This document shows positions 44,995 through 54,234 of a DNA stretch of 64,000 nt, one piece after another. The stretch covers positions 30,040 to 94,039 of the forward strand of contig JABHDE010000007.1 of assembly GCA_018673215.1 (NCBI GenBank), written 5' to 3'. The DNA comes from Formosa sp. (lineage in GTDB: Bacteria; Bacteroidota; Bacteroidia; Flavobacteriales; Flavobacteriaceae). The number at the start of each line of letters is the position of its first letter. Positions within the stretch are counted from its first letter, which is position 1. The notes under the pieces were generated by a model. It searched no databases, was not told the origin of the DNA, and was given only the letters and a program-made list of their open reading frames with translations. The position numbers and the translations under genes were made by a program.

Positions 44995-45798
44995 ATGGCA
45001 AAAGTTGTTTTAATTACGGGAGGTTCTTCAGGAATCGGAAAATCGGTAGGGGAGTTTCTAACCAATAAAAAATATACGGTTTATGGAACCAGTCGATTTT
45101 CTGAAAATCATACCAATTCAAAGTTTCCAATGATCAAATTAGATGTCACCAATACAGAATCTATTTCTGAATGTGTTTCTGAATTAATTTCTAAAACGGG
45201 TCAAATTGATGTATTGATTAATAATGCAGGCGTTGGGATTACAGGACCATTAGAAGAAATTCCGATGGAAGAAATGAAACGGAATTTTGAAACAAATCTT
45301 TTTGGACCTATAAATATGATCAACGCCGTGTTACCACATATGCGTGCTCAAAAATCGGGACAAATTTTAAATATCACTTCAATAGCGGGCTATATGGGAT
45401 TGCCGTTTAGAGGAGTCTATAGTGCGAGTAAAGGCGCTTTGGAGTTGATTACAGAATCGTATCGTATGGAGCTGAAAGCCTTTAATATATCAATGAGTAA
45501 TATTGCACCTGGCGATTTTGCAACCAATATTGCTGCTGGACGTTACCACGCGCCTGTTTTAGAAGATTCCCCTTATAAACTAGCCTATGGAACCACTTTA
45601 AAAACGATGGATTCCCATGTCGATTCTGGTGAAAACCCATTGATATTAGCGGAGGTCATTCATAGAATTATAATTTCTAAAAACCCAAAAATACATTATA
45701 AAGTGGGGGCTTTTCTGCAGAAGTTTTCTGTGGTGCTAAAACGTATTTTACCTGATTTATGGTATGAAAAACTCTTAAGTAGTTTTTATAATATATAG
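44995..45798 (+). CDS. SDR family oxidoreductase
   Basis: A 267-residue classical short-chain dehydrogenase. TGGSSGIGK at about 7-15 binds NAD(P), NNAG is near 82-85, and Ser, Tyr and Lys of the active site are in SIAGYMG..YSASK (Tyr near 146). The substrate is unknown; the C-terminal KVGAFLQKFSVVLKR resembles the SDRs with an extended helix that act on lipids or retinoids. The ATG at 44995 (MAKVVLITGG) is the start: a longer frame reaching 44926 runs into the SRP RNA terminator. Confidence 0.88.
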   Translation: MAKVVLITGGSSGIGKSVGEFLTNKKYTVYGTSRFSENHTNSKFPMIKLDVTNTESISECVSELISKTGQIDVLINNAGVGITGPLEEIPMEEMKRNFETNLFGPINMINAVLPHMRAQKSGQILNITSIAGYMGLPFRGVYSASKGALELITESYRMELKAFNISMSNIAPGDFATNIAAGRYHAPVLEDSPYKLAYGTTLKTMDSHVDSGENPLILAEVIHRIIISKNPKIHYKVGAFLQKFSVVLKRILPDLWYEKLLSSFYNI

Positions 45799-45886
45799 TA
45801 TCCTCTATTATTTTTTTACAATAAAAAGCCTTCAAGAGTGAATAATATAGTAATTTTACAATCATTAATATAAACCAAAAATAATC

Positions 45887-46540
45887 ATGAAATTTTTTAT
45901 TGACACAGCTAATTTAGATCAAATTAAAGAAGCACAAGACCTTGGTGTTTTGGACGGAGTAACTACCAATCCATCCTTGATGGCTAAAGAAGGAATTACT
46001 GGGGCAGAAAACATTTTAAACCATTACAAAGCGATTTGTGCGATTGTCGAAGGCGATGTGTCTGCAGAAGTTATTTCTACAGATTTTGATGGCATGGTTA
46101 AGGAAGGGGAGGCGCTTGCTGCTCTTCACCCCCAAATTGTGGTTAAACTTCCAATGATTAAAGATGGAGTCAAAGCATGTAAATATTTTAGTGATAAGGG
46201 AATTAGAACCAATGTAACCTTGGTCTTTTCACCAGGACAAGCTTTATTGGCAGCCAAAGCAGGTGCAACTTATGTATCGCCGTTTATTGGACGGTTAGAT
46301 GATATTTCTACTGACGGTCTAAATTTAATTGCCGAAATACGTCTAATATATGATAATTACGGCTTTGGGACTGAAATTTTAGCGGCTTCTGTGCGTCATA
46401 CGATGCATGTGATTGACTGTGCTAAATTAGGTGCCGATGTCATGACGGGTCCTTTAAGTTCTATAGAAGGCTTGTTAAGACACCCACTTACAGATAGTGG
46501 TTTGGCTAAATTTTTAGAAGATTATAAGAAAGGGAATTAA
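45887..46540 (+). CDS. tal: Transaldolase (small TalC-like type)
   Basis: A 217-residue class I aldolase. FIDTANL (4-10) and DGVTTNPSL (23-31) carry catalytic Asp6 and neighbours; Lys87 in VVKLPM is the Schiff-base lysine. The short form is shared by fructose-6-phosphate aldolase and small transaldolases. Here Glu61 (SAEVIS) stands where the aldolase has Gln, and Phe in [11 protein letters not shown] stands where it has Tyr, both pointing to transaldolase. It would exchange dihydroxyacetone units in the pentose phosphate pathway. A terminator follows. Confidence 0.88.
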   Translation: MKFFIDTANLDQIKEAQDLGVLDGVTTNPSLMAKEGITGAENILNHYKAICAIVEGDVSAEVISTDFDGMVKEGEALAALHPQIVVKLPMIKDGVKACKYFSDKGIRTNVTLVFSPGQALLAAKAGATYVSPFIGRLDDISTDGLNLIAEIRLIYDNYGFGTEILAASVRHTMHVIDCAKLGADVMTGPLSSIEGLLRHPLTDSGLAKFLEDYKKGN

Positions 46541-46565
46541 TTATTTAATTTCAATTGATACCATT

Positions 46566-46592
46566 AAAGCTGAAGGAAACTTCAGCTTTTTT
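46566..46592. terminator. Bidirectional terminator between tal and the TlpA-like gene
   Basis: AAAGCTGAAG (46566-46575) and CTTCAGCTTT (46580-46589) pair perfectly around a GAAA loop, followed by T-run on the plus side. Its position between convergent genes allows use in both directions. Confidence 0.88.
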
Positions 46593-47997
46593 ATTTATAA
46601 GTTTTAAGAAGTGTTTCAAATTCAGGATCAAACAAATCCGCAGTTGCGTTTAGAATCATCCCTTTAGAATCTACAATCAATACCTTTTTGATATAGTTGA
46701 TTGCCAAACGCTTTTTCGCATAAGAAGGATCTGCAAAGCGGTACTCGTTATTGATTTTAAACTGATTTCCAAAAATCATATTTTTCCAAACATAGGTATG
46801 CATTGAGTTGATATTTATGGAAACGATATCTATAGTAGGGAACTTTTCTTGTAAGGTTTTAACTTTAATATGACTGTTTTCAAAATGGTAACGACTGGCA
46901 TTGTCCCAAAAATAGATCAACGTTGTTTTGTCAAATATCGTATTAACATTCACAGTTTCGTTTGTGTGATTGATCACTTCAATCGCTGGAAGTGGATAGC
47001 CCGGTTGTAATCCTTGTGCGTTTTTAAACAAGTCTTTGATGTATTTTTTATCTTTCTGATTGGTACTTTTGTCTAAAAAAGATTGATACAAAATATAACT
47101 CTGATCAATTGATTTTGAGTTGGAAATAAAGTTACGCGTGGTGTATTTTAATAAATTATTTTTAATCATCGTATTCGTCACCAGACTGTCAATGAGCTGT
47201 AGTTTACGAGTGGTGTAGTCTAATTTATGCTTATCTAAGTTAAACTCCTTATTGGATGTTGTTAGTTGTTCTATAGCTAGATTGTTAATGTGGGGGAATA
47301 AAAAATTATAGTAAGGATAAAAGTCTTTTAAGTCGATGTCGTTGTAAACAATCTCTTTTCTGAATTCATAAAAACTGGAAGGAAGTTTTTTGAAATTACT
47401 AAAACTATTAACTCCAAAATGACGAAATGGATACAATTCTTTACGTGTGAAATAATGGTACTTTATACTCGACAACGCAACTTTTTTAAAGAGATCTGAA
47501 TTTGTATTTATTTTTAAAAACGATTCCAAGTCACGGCAGTTTTTAGATATATAAGATTCAATACTTTGATGGTAGGCTTCGGGTGATTTTGCATAGTCAC
47601 CATTTGTTTCACTCCCTTCTTTTTCTAATTTTAGTAAAAGATTAATAAGGTAATTGTTTTTTTTAGCTCCAGTGCCATTGAATACAATCGATTCGTCAAA
47701 ATCATGCGTATTAATGTGCATCATAACACTATCGTTATTTTCCAGCAAAAGAGATTGGTGTTTTCCTCCGTGAACAAGTGAATGAATACCTGGTTTAAAG
47801 TTGGTAAAGTAGTGTGAAAATCTATTGTCCTCGTTAAGGAATAAGGTATCTATATTGTTTTGGTTGTCATATAAAACCACATAATTATTACTGGGATTGA
47901 TAATATCTCCCCCCACAAAAACAGGTTTCATTACTTCTGAGTTGGTTTGGCAACCCACAAAGATTAAGAGCCCGTAAAGGAGGTGTATTGGTTTCAT
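46591..47997 (-). CDS. TlpA/thioredoxin-fold lipoprotein lacking the CxxC active site
   Basis: A 468-residue lipoprotein (signal peptide ending FVGC, Cys16). Residues about 25-330 have no recognised domain and begin with a DUF4369-like beta region. The C-terminal 130 residues look like the TlpA thioredoxin fold: GYPLPAIEVINHTNETVNVNTIF precedes a LIYFWDNAS segment at about residue 360-370. In redox-active members this reads WxxWCxxC, so both cysteines are missing and no disulfide chemistry is expected. It could be a binding or structural protein at the periplasmic face of the outer membrane. It lies alone between convergent and divergent genes. Confidence 0.75.
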   Translation of the reverse strand: MKPIHLLYGLLIFVGCQTNSEVMKPVFVGGDIINPSNNYVVLYDNQNNIDTLFLNEDNRFSHYFTNFKPGIHSLVHGGKHQSLLLENNDSVMMHINTHDFDESIVFNGTGAKKNNYLINLLLKLEKEGSETNGDYAKSPEAYHQSIESYISKNCRDLESFLKINTNSDLFKKVALSSIKYHYFTRKELYPFRHFGVNSFSNFKKLPSSFYEFRKEIVYNDIDLKDFYPYYNFLFPHINNLAIEQLTTSNKEFNLDKHKLDYTTRKLQLIDSLVTNTMIKNNLLKYTTRNFISNSKSIDQSYILYQSFLDKSTNQKDKKYIKDLFKNAQGLQPGYPLPAIEVINHTNETVNVNTIFDKTTLIYFWDNASRYHFENSHIKVKTLQEKFPTIDIVSININSMHTYVWKNMIFGNQFKINNEYRFADPSYAKKRLAINYIKKVLIVDSKGMILNATADLFDPEFETLLKTYK

Positions 47998-48097
47998 TTT
48001 TATAAAAATTTGATATCTAATATCTTAACTCAATCAAAAGTAAGCTATGAAATGATTTATTCTTGTTAAGGCGTTGTTAAATTACGAGGCGGTTTAA

Positions 48098-48128
48098 TTT
48101 GATGAATGGTTTGATTTATTTACTTTTG
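48098..48128 (+). promoter_or_regulatory. Promoter of the ABC-F gene
   Basis: TTTG (48098-48101), a 19-base spacer and TACTTTTG (48121-48128) form a full Bacteroidota consensus, ending 19 bases before the ATG. Confidence 0.75.
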
Positions 48129-48147
48129 CAAAAAATTTATTTTAAGC

Positions 48148-49764
48148 ATGCTATCAGTATCAAACTTATCAGTACAATTTGGAAAACGAATTCTTTTCGA
48201 TGAAGTAAATACGTCTTTCAATACCGGAAATTGTTATGGTATTATAGGCGCCAATGGTGCTGGGAAATCTACATTTCTAAAAATCTTAGCAGGAGTACAA
48301 GAACCCACTTCAGGACATGTACATCTAGAACCAGGTAAACGCATGTCGGTTCTCGAACAAAATCACAACCTTTACGACGAACATACTGTCTTGGAAACCG
48401 TGATCATGGGAAACAAACCCTTATTCAAAATTAAGGCTGAAATTGATGCTTTATACAACGATTATTCTGATGAAAATGCAGACCGTATTGGTGAACTTCA
48501 AGTGAAGTTCGAAGAAATGAACGGATGGAATGCCGATAGTGATGCAGCATCTATGTTGTCAAATTTAGGAATCAAAGAGGAGCATCATTATACCATGATG
48601 AAAGATTTGGACGGAAAACAAAAGGTAAGAGTTTTGCTAGCGCAAGCTTTGTTTGGGACTCCTGATGTGTTAATAATGGATGAGCCTACCAATGACTTAG
48701 ATTACGAAACCATCTCTTGGTTGGAGCATTTTTTAGCCAATTATGACAGTTGTGTGATTGTAGTATCGCATGACCGTCACTTTTTGGATGCAGTATGTAC
48801 CCATATTTCAGATATCGATTTTAATAAAATCAACCATTTTTCTGGAAATTACACGTTTTGGTACGAGTCGTCTCAGTTGGCTGCAAAACAACGGGCACAA
48901 CAAAACAAAAAATCAGAAGACAAAAAGAAAGAATTAGAAGAATTTATACGTCGTTTCTCGGCCAATGTTGCAAAGTCAAAACAAGCCACGAGCCGAAAAA
49001 AAATGATAGATAAATTAGATGTGGCAGACATTCGTCCATCAAGTAGACGCTATCCAGCGATTATTTTTGAACGCGATCGTGAAGCGGGAGATCAGATTTT
49101 AAATGTTGAAAAATTAGCGTACGAATTGGAAGGTGAAACCCTATTTGACAAACTCGATTTTAATCTCAATAAAGGAGATAAAGTAGTAGTCTATTCCAAA
49201 GATTCCAGAGCGACTTCTGCATTTTATGATATTGTAAACGGAAATTTAAATCCTAAAAACGGAACCTTCCAATGGGGTGTGACAACCTCTCAATCGTATT
49301 TACCATTAGATAATAGCAGCTATTTTGAGAATGCCATGAATTTGGTGGACTGGTTGCGACAGTGGGCAAAAACAGAAGAAGAACGCGAAGAAGTACACAT
49401 TAGAGGATTTTTAGGAAAAATGATTTTCTCTGGGGAAGAAGCCCTCAAACAATCCAACGTCTTGTCGGGTGGCGAAAAAGTGCGTTGTATGCTCTCTCGT
49501 ATGATGATGATGCGTGCCAACGTCCTCATGCTCGATGAACCGACCAACCACTTGGATTTGGAAAGTATCACAGCCTTTAATAATTCCTTAAAAAACTTTA
49601 AAGGCACCGTATTGTTTACCACTCACGATCACGAGTTTGCACAAACCTTGGCCAATAGAGTCATTGAGCTGACGCCTAAGGGCGTAATTGACCGCTACAC
49701 CACCTTTGATGAGTATATGCAAGATCCTAAGATTAAGGAACTGAGAGCGAAGATGTATGGGTAG
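48148..49764 (+). CDS. ABC-F family ATPase (YbiT-like) with one degenerate nucleotide site
   Basis: A 538-residue protein with two ABC ATPase domains joined by a charged linker (about 240-310) and no membrane part, the ABC-F layout; such proteins act on the ribosome. Domain 1 has Walker A GANGAGKS (34-41) and Walker B LIMDEPTND with the SHD switch histidine, but its signature reads LDGKQ (154-158). Domain 2 has intact LSGGE (near 439-443) and Walker B LMLDEPTNH, but its Walker A position reads YSKDSRATSAF (near 348-358). Each dead motif belongs to the same composite site. Function is unassigned among ABC-F translation factors. Confidence 0.9.
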   Translation: MLSVSNLSVQFGKRILFDEVNTSFNTGNCYGIIGANGAGKSTFLKILAGVQEPTSGHVHLEPGKRMSVLEQNHNLYDEHTVLETVIMGNKPLFKIKAEIDALYNDYSDENADRIGELQVKFEEMNGWNADSDAASMLSNLGIKEEHHYTMMKDLDGKQKVRVLLAQALFGTPDVLIMDEPTNDLDYETISWLEHFLANYDSCVIVVSHDRHFLDAVCTHISDIDFNKINHFSGNYTFWYESSQLAAKQRAQQNKKSEDKKKELEEFIRRFSANVAKSKQATSRKKMIDKLDVADIRPSSRRYPAIIFERDREAGDQILNVEKLAYELEGETLFDKLDFNLNKGDKVVVYSKDSRATSAFYDIVNGNLNPKNGTFQWGVTTSQSYLPLDNSSYFENAMNLVDWLRQWAKTEEEREEVHIRGFLGKMIFSGEEALKQSNVLSGGEKVRCMLSRMMMMRANVLMLDEPTNHLDLESITAFNNSLKNFKGTVLFTTHDHEFAQTLANRVIELTPKGVIDRYTTFDEYMQDPKIKELRAKMYG

Positions 49765-49850
49765 GAGATAAGTTTATTTTTCAGTGCTTATCCGTTCTAA
49801 ATTTATTTTTTTTATCCCGTTAAGTCAGGAGACTTTGCGGAGCTAGTAAA

Positions 49851-50297
49851 TTACTTTGCTTCCCACTCATAAAAGTTACACTCTGTATTTAGTTCAAACC
49901 CTGTTTTGGGGTACAAATGATTGCCTATTATATTTGATTTTTCGGTTTCTAAATACATCCCGCAAGCATTGGATGCTTTCACAAGGGCTTTTGCCTTATC
50001 TATCAAGCCTATTGAAATCCCTTTGCCTCGAAACTCTGGATGCACAAACAAATCGTTGAGCAACCAATACTTTTTCATTCGTGTCGAAGAAAAAAGGGGG
50101 TATAGCTGTACAAATCCTACAAGTTTGGCTGCAGAGTTTTCAGATACATAAATTTCAGATTCTGCATTTGAAATGCGGTTTTTCAAAAACGTTTTGGCAC
50201 CCTCTAAATCTGTGACTTTGCCGTAGAACTTTCTGTAAGCATCAAACAATTCAGATAAATAGTTTAAATCTTCTGGAGTTGCTTTTCTATAATTCAT
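49851..50297 (-). CDS. GNAT family N-acetyltransferase
   Basis: A 148-residue GNAT acetyltransferase, starting MNYRKATPEDL. The acetyl-CoA motif A is in LFVHPEFRGKGISIGLIDKA (about 83-102, with RGKGI as the Q/RxxGxG/A loop). It has the C-terminal motif B. The acceptor substrate is unknown. A longer in-frame start at 50378 would extend it by 27 residues and overlap the neighbouring methyltransferase gene; the ATG at 50297 avoids this and agrees with the conserved fold start. Confidence 0.85.
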   Translation of the reverse strand: MNYRKATPEDLNYLSELFDAYRKFYGKVTDLEGAKTFLKNRISNAESEIYVSENSAAKLVGFVQLYPLFSSTRMKKYWLLNDLFVHPEFRGKGISIGLIDKAKALVKASNACGMYLETEKSNIIGNHLYPKTGFELNTECNFYEWEAK

Positions 50298-50319
50298 AAC
50301 GATATATTTGTGGTGAGAA

Positions 50320-51003
50320 CTAATTGTTATTAGAGTCCTGTGCGATTCTTCTGATTGCAAAACTTGGATTGTTTTCAATCTCGGTGGTTATATACATCAA
50401 CTCCCAATCGTATTTCACACAAAACTCATATACAGCCTCAATGACTCCATAACGAACCAACCCATCCCAATTTCCTAATATAAAATCGTGACCCGCAATA
50501 TATCCATTGGGTTTTATTTTGGTTCTGTAAGTTTCTAACTCTTTAATTGTAGTTTTATAGGAATGTGTTGTATCTATGTAAATCCAATCAAAATAATTGT
50601 CTTGAAAATTTGTAACAACATCTGTTGATAATCCTACATTGATCTCAACAGAATTTTCTTTTACTTCCTTAGAAAAACGGTTTTCTACCGACTTGCGTTT
50701 GTTTTGATTATAGCGTTTGCTACCCCACAAATCAATTAAATGTAGTTTCAATGGTTTGGAAATATTCAAAATGGCTTCAGAAAAATCACCTTCATCAACA
50801 CCTAGCTCTGCAACGGTACCACCAGTAGGTAATACGGACAGCAATTCTTCTCGACTCGTTAACAATCTTGTGTGGGCCACATGAATCTTTGAGAGTTCAG
50901 TTATAGGTATGTTAGATGATATAAAAGAATTTCCTTTCTTTACTATTGGTACAAAAAAAGACTGATAACTAAATTTAAAGAATCCTAGTAGTAGTTTTTT
51001 CAT
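50320..51003 (-). CDS. Class I SAM-dependent methyltransferase
   Basis: A 227-residue protein with a Rossmann methyltransferase fold. TVAELGVDEGDFSEAIL (about 63-79) is the SAM-binding motif I, and DWIYIDTTHSYKTTIKELE resembles the Methyltransf_24 family, which often acts on small molecules or glycans. The N-terminal 30 residues are weakly hydrophobic. Substrate unknown. It lies 17 bases downstream of dnaN on the same strand. Confidence 0.82.
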   Translation of the reverse strand: MKKLLLGFFKFSYQSFFVPIVKKGNSFISSNIPITELSKIHVAHTRLLTSREELLSVLPTGGTVAELGVDEGDFSEAILNISKPLKLHLIDLWGSKRYNQNKRKSVENRFSKEVKENSVEINVGLSTDVVTNFQDNYFDWIYIDTTHSYKTTIKELETYRTKIKPNGYIAGHDFILGNWDGLVRYGVIEAVYEFCVKYDWELMYITTEIENNPSFAIRRIAQDSNNN

Positions 51004-51020
51004 TAAAATGGAATACCAAA

Positions 51021-52139
51021 TTAGCTATTAAGCATCACTGGCATTACCAGCATGGTCACAGTTTCGCCCTCGTCCAACCCATCAATAGGAGTGAGGATTC
51101 CGGCACGGTTGGGCATGCTCATTTCCAATTGTATATCGTCTGCATTGAGATTACTTAGCATTTCAGACAAGAAGCGAGAGTTAAACCCAATTTGCATATC
51201 ATCGCCTTGATAATCACAAGTTAAGCGTTCTTCTGCTTTATTGCTGTAATCAATATCTTCAGCAGAAATATTGAGTTCTGCCCCCGCAATTTTTAAGCGA
51301 ATTTGGTGGGTTGTTTTATTGGAGAATATAGACACACGACGTACCGAATTCAAAAATTGGTTGCGGCTAATCGTTAGGTGGTTTGGATTTTCCTTTGGAA
51401 TTACTGCTTCGTAATTTGGATACTTTCCATCAATCAAACGACAGATTAATACACAATTTTCAAAGGAAAATTTAGCATTTGAATCGTTGTATTCAATTGT
51501 TACATCATCATCACTTCCTGCTAATATACTTTTTAATAAATTCAACGGTTTTTTAGGCATGATGAATTCAGCTGTTTCATTGGCAGTTACGTCTGTCCGA
51601 GAATACTTAACTAGTTTGTGAGCATCTGTAGCAACAAAGGTTAAGCTTTCAGTTGAAAATTGAAAAAAGACGCCATTCATAACAGGGCGCAAATCGTCAT
51701 TTCCAGCAGCAAAAATTGTTTTTGAAATGGCAGTAGCCAATATGTCTGCTCCAATTACTGTGGTGCTAGGATTGTCTAAAGAAATAGCTTTAGGAAATTC
51801 TTCTGCACCTGCATAGGCCAAGGCATATTTTCCATGATTCGAACTAATTTCAATTGTATTGTTTTCTTCAACCACAAAAGTTAGAGGTTGTTCAGGAAAG
51901 GTTTTAAGCGTCTCCAATAAGAGTTTAGCTGGGATGGCTACACTGCCTTCGCTATCACTTTCGACTTCCATAGTGGAGGCCATAGTTGTTTCTAAATCAC
52001 TTGCGGAAACCGTCAGTTTTGAATGTTCTAGTTCAAATAAGAAATTGTCTAAAATTGGCAAGGTGTTAGAATTGTTAATCACGCCGCCTAAGACTTGAAG
52101 TTGCTTTAATAAATACGTACTGGAGACTATAAATTTCAT
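51021..52139 (-). CDS. dnaN: DNA polymerase III beta subunit (sliding clamp)
   Basis: A 372-residue clamp of three similar domains (about 1-120, 125-240, 245-372). The N-terminal MKFIVSSTYLLKQLQVLGGVI, the YEAVIPKE segment near 250 and the C-terminal MLVMPVML are standard. It encircles DNA and tethers polymerase III. Unlike in many bacteria it is not next to dnaA. On the minus strand TATATTTG (52178-52185) lies 38 bases upstream as a candidate -7 element. Confidence 0.96.
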   Translation of the reverse strand: MKFIVSSTYLLKQLQVLGGVINNSNTLPILDNFLFELEHSKLTVSASDLETTMASTMEVESDSEGSVAIPAKLLLETLKTFPEQPLTFVVEENNTIEISSNHGKYALAYAGAEEFPKAISLDNPSTTVIGADILATAISKTIFAAGNDDLRPVMNGVFFQFSTESLTFVATDAHKLVKYSRTDVTANETAEFIMPKKPLNLLKSILAGSDDDVTIEYNDSNAKFSFENCVLICRLIDGKYPNYEAVIPKENPNHLTISRNQFLNSVRRVSIFSNKTTHQIRLKIAGAELNISAEDIDYSNKAEERLTCDYQGDDMQIGFNSRFLSEMLSNLNADDIQLEMSMPNRAGILTPIDGLDEGETVTMLVMPVMLNS

Positions 52140-52177
52140 CTGTGATGTGAGTTATAATTTTAATAAATGGGCTTCTA

Positions 52178-52185
52178 CAAATATA
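52178..52185 (-). promoter_or_regulatory. -7 element before dnaN
   Basis: TATATTTG on the minus strand, exact TAnnTTTG. No -33 TTTG at the usual spacing. Confidence 0.45.
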
Positions 52186-52268
52186 TCTTTTTGATGCATA
52201 TTATTAAAAGAAACTTATTAACATAGGGTTGATATTATTTTTAAACGTTAAACCTTGCTGTTTTGATC

Positions 52269-53105
52269 TTAATCCTTGAAAAAATTAACAGAAATACGAT
52301 CCATCATATCCAAGCCTAACAGAGTAGAAGCACTGCCTACTGTGGCAAGGTTGCTTCGATACACTGCAATCTCAAGATAATCAGATGAATTAAAAACAAC
52401 AAGTCCTTGTCCTTCGTCGTTACGTAAATGGGCAGAAATGTTAAAATCAACAATGTCGCTGTAGTGGTTGTAAATTCGTTTAAATTTGTGATTCCGTGCC
52501 GAAATTTCAAAACGTCTCCCTTTTTGAACCGATTCAAAAAAGCGCTTTTTGATATTGGTAATAACATTGCCATAGTGATCTATATAAATGACATTTCCGA
52601 TCAACTGATTTCCTTGATCTTTCACAATGGGAGCAATGTTTTTAATAGGTTTAATTTCGGTGATAATTTTTCCAACAACCTCTAAAGTCCCACCACGAGC
52701 TATGTGGGCAGCTACTTTTACAAACACATCCAAGACAGGAAAACTTGTAGAAATTTTATCATGAATATTTATCTCTACAATTTTCTGTGGATTGGTATCT
52801 GCGCATATCATGCTCATGATTCCATTGTTTGCACAAATAAAATAATGATCATTAAGCTGAACTACAATGTGCTTATTTTCTTCACTAATTTCGCAGTCTA
52901 CTCCAACGATATGAATACTTCCCACGGGAAAACTTTCAAAAGCATTTTGAATTACATAAGCTGCTTCTAAAATACTAAATGGCGCAATGTTATGAGATAT
53001 GTCCACCACTTTAGCTTCCTCAATTTCAGACAACAAAGCACCTTTTACAGCACCTGCAAAATGATCTTTTGTTCCAAAATCGGTCGTTAATGTGATAATG
53101 GCCAT
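52269..53105 (-). CDS. SAM hydroxide adenosyltransferase (DUF62)
   Basis: A 278-residue protein of the DUF62 family, relatives of fluorinase and chlorinase. The N-terminal TLTTDFGTKDHFAGAVKG (5-22) carries the SAM-contacting Asp, and the VDPGVG-like region reads VGVDCEISEEN. Most members split S-adenosylmethionine with water into adenosine and methionine. Halogenation is not implied. Divergent from phoH with 175 bases between starts; TAGGTTTG on the minus strand (53165-53172) is a candidate promoter element. Confidence 0.88.
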   Translation of the reverse strand: MAIITLTTDFGTKDHFAGAVKGALLSEIEEAKVVDISHNIAPFSILEAAYVIQNAFESFPVGSIHIVGVDCEISEENKHIVVQLNDHYFICANNGIMSMICADTNPQKIVEINIHDKISTSFPVLDVFVKVAAHIARGGTLEVVGKIITEIKPIKNIAPIVKDQGNQLIGNVIYIDHYGNVITNIKKRFFESVQKGRRFEISARNHKFKRIYNHYSDIVDFNISAHLRNDEGQGLVVFNSSDYLEIAVYRSNLATVGSASTLLGLDMMDRISVNFFKD

Positions 53106-53164
53106 TGGCGAAGCGTATTGTTAAGTTTAAAAAAACCGAAAAATCATTGATTTCATAAGATATA

Positions 53165-53172
53165 CAAACCTA
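53165..53172 (-). promoter_or_regulatory. -7 element before the DUF62 gene
   Basis: TAGGTTTG on the minus strand, exact TAnnTTTG, about 60 bases upstream of the start. No convincing -33 box. Confidence 0.4.
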
Positions 53173-53280
53173 CACAATTTTTGTTTTAAATTTTTATTAA
53201 CAGTCCTAAATATTATACTAAATTCTGATTACATTTATACTATCGTAGATAATCATAAATAGACTAAACTTAAGATCCCT

Positions 53281-54234
53281 TTGAATGAACTAATAATTGA
53301 GTTAACAGACATCACACCAAAAGAGTTTTTTGGTACTCAAAACAAAAATATAGAACTTTTAAAAATGTATTTCCCCAAGCTTAAAATTGTGGCTCGGGGG
53401 ACAAAAATCACTGCTTTTGGTGATGAAGATTTGTTAGCTGAATTTGACAAACGCATGAAAATGCTTTTAAGTCACTTTCAAAAATTTAACAAATTAGACG
53501 ATAATATGATTGAACGTGTGCTCACAAGTGATTCCAAAGCTGATTATGACAGTTCCTCTAAAAGTGGAGAAGTCATCGTACATGGAGTTAATGGGCGTTT
53601 GATAAAAGCACAAACAGCCAACCAACGCAAATTAGTGGACAGTGTTTATAAAAATGATATGGTCTTTGCTATTGGACCCGCAGGAACAGGAAAAACTTAT
53701 ACAGGAGTCGCCTTAGCTGTTCGAGCGCTTAAAAATAAGGAAGTTAAACGAATTATTTTAACTCGACCTGCGGTGGAAGCTGGAGAGAACTTAGGGTTTT
53801 TGCCAGGTGACTTAAAAGAGAAGTTGGATCCATATATGCAACCACTGTACGATGCTCTAAGAGACATGATTCCATCTGAGAAATTAGATAATTATATTGA
53901 AAATGGAACCATTCAAATTGCACCTTTAGCTTTTATGAGAGGACGTACTTTGGACCATGCCTTTGTAATTTTAGATGAAGGTCAAAATACAACCCATGCT
54001 CAAATGAAAATGTTTTTAACCCGCATGGGAAAAGACGCTAAATTTCTTTTAACAGGCGATCCAGGTCAAATAGATTTACCACGTCGAACTATTTCTGGAC
54101 TTAAAGAAGCGCTTTTAATTTTGAAGGATATTGAAGGCGTAGGTATGATCTTCTTAGACGATAAAGATGTCATACGACATAAGCTTGTAAAAAAAGTAAT
54201 TGAAGCCTACAAAAATATAGAAAACAGAGATTAA
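53281..54234 (+). CDS. PhoH family ATPase
   Basis: A 317-residue PhoH-like protein. An N-terminal KH-like or OB-like region (about 10-110) precedes the P-loop GPAGTGKTYTG (near 131-141); Walker B is in FVILDEGQNT and motif III in LTGDPGQIDLP. Members are RNA-associated ATPases/helicases of unclear role. The start is TTG at 53281: no ATG lies upstream in frame before stops, and homologs begin with the same NE-II-EL wording. PurC starts immediately after its stop. Confidence 0.9.
   Translation: MNELIIELTDITPKEFFGTQNKNIELLKMYFPKLKIVARGTKITAFGDEDLLAEFDKRMKMLLSHFQKFNKLDDNMIERVLTSDSKADYDSSSKSGEVIVHGVNGRLIKAQTANQRKLVDSVYKNDMVFAIGPAGTGKTYTGVALAVRALKNKEVKRIILTRPAVEAGENLGFLPGDLKEKLDPYMQPLYDALRDMIPSEKLDNYIENGTIQIAPLAFMRGRTLDHAFVILDEGQNTTHAQMKMFLTRMGKDAKFLLTGDPGQIDLPRRTISGLKEALLILKDIEGVGMIFLDDKDVIRHKLVKKVIEAYKNIENRD

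Noticed and set aside
52269..53105. Halogenase (fluorinase or chlorinase)
   Set aside because: The family is related, but the usual DUF62 wording and lack of halometabolite genes point to SAM hydrolysis.
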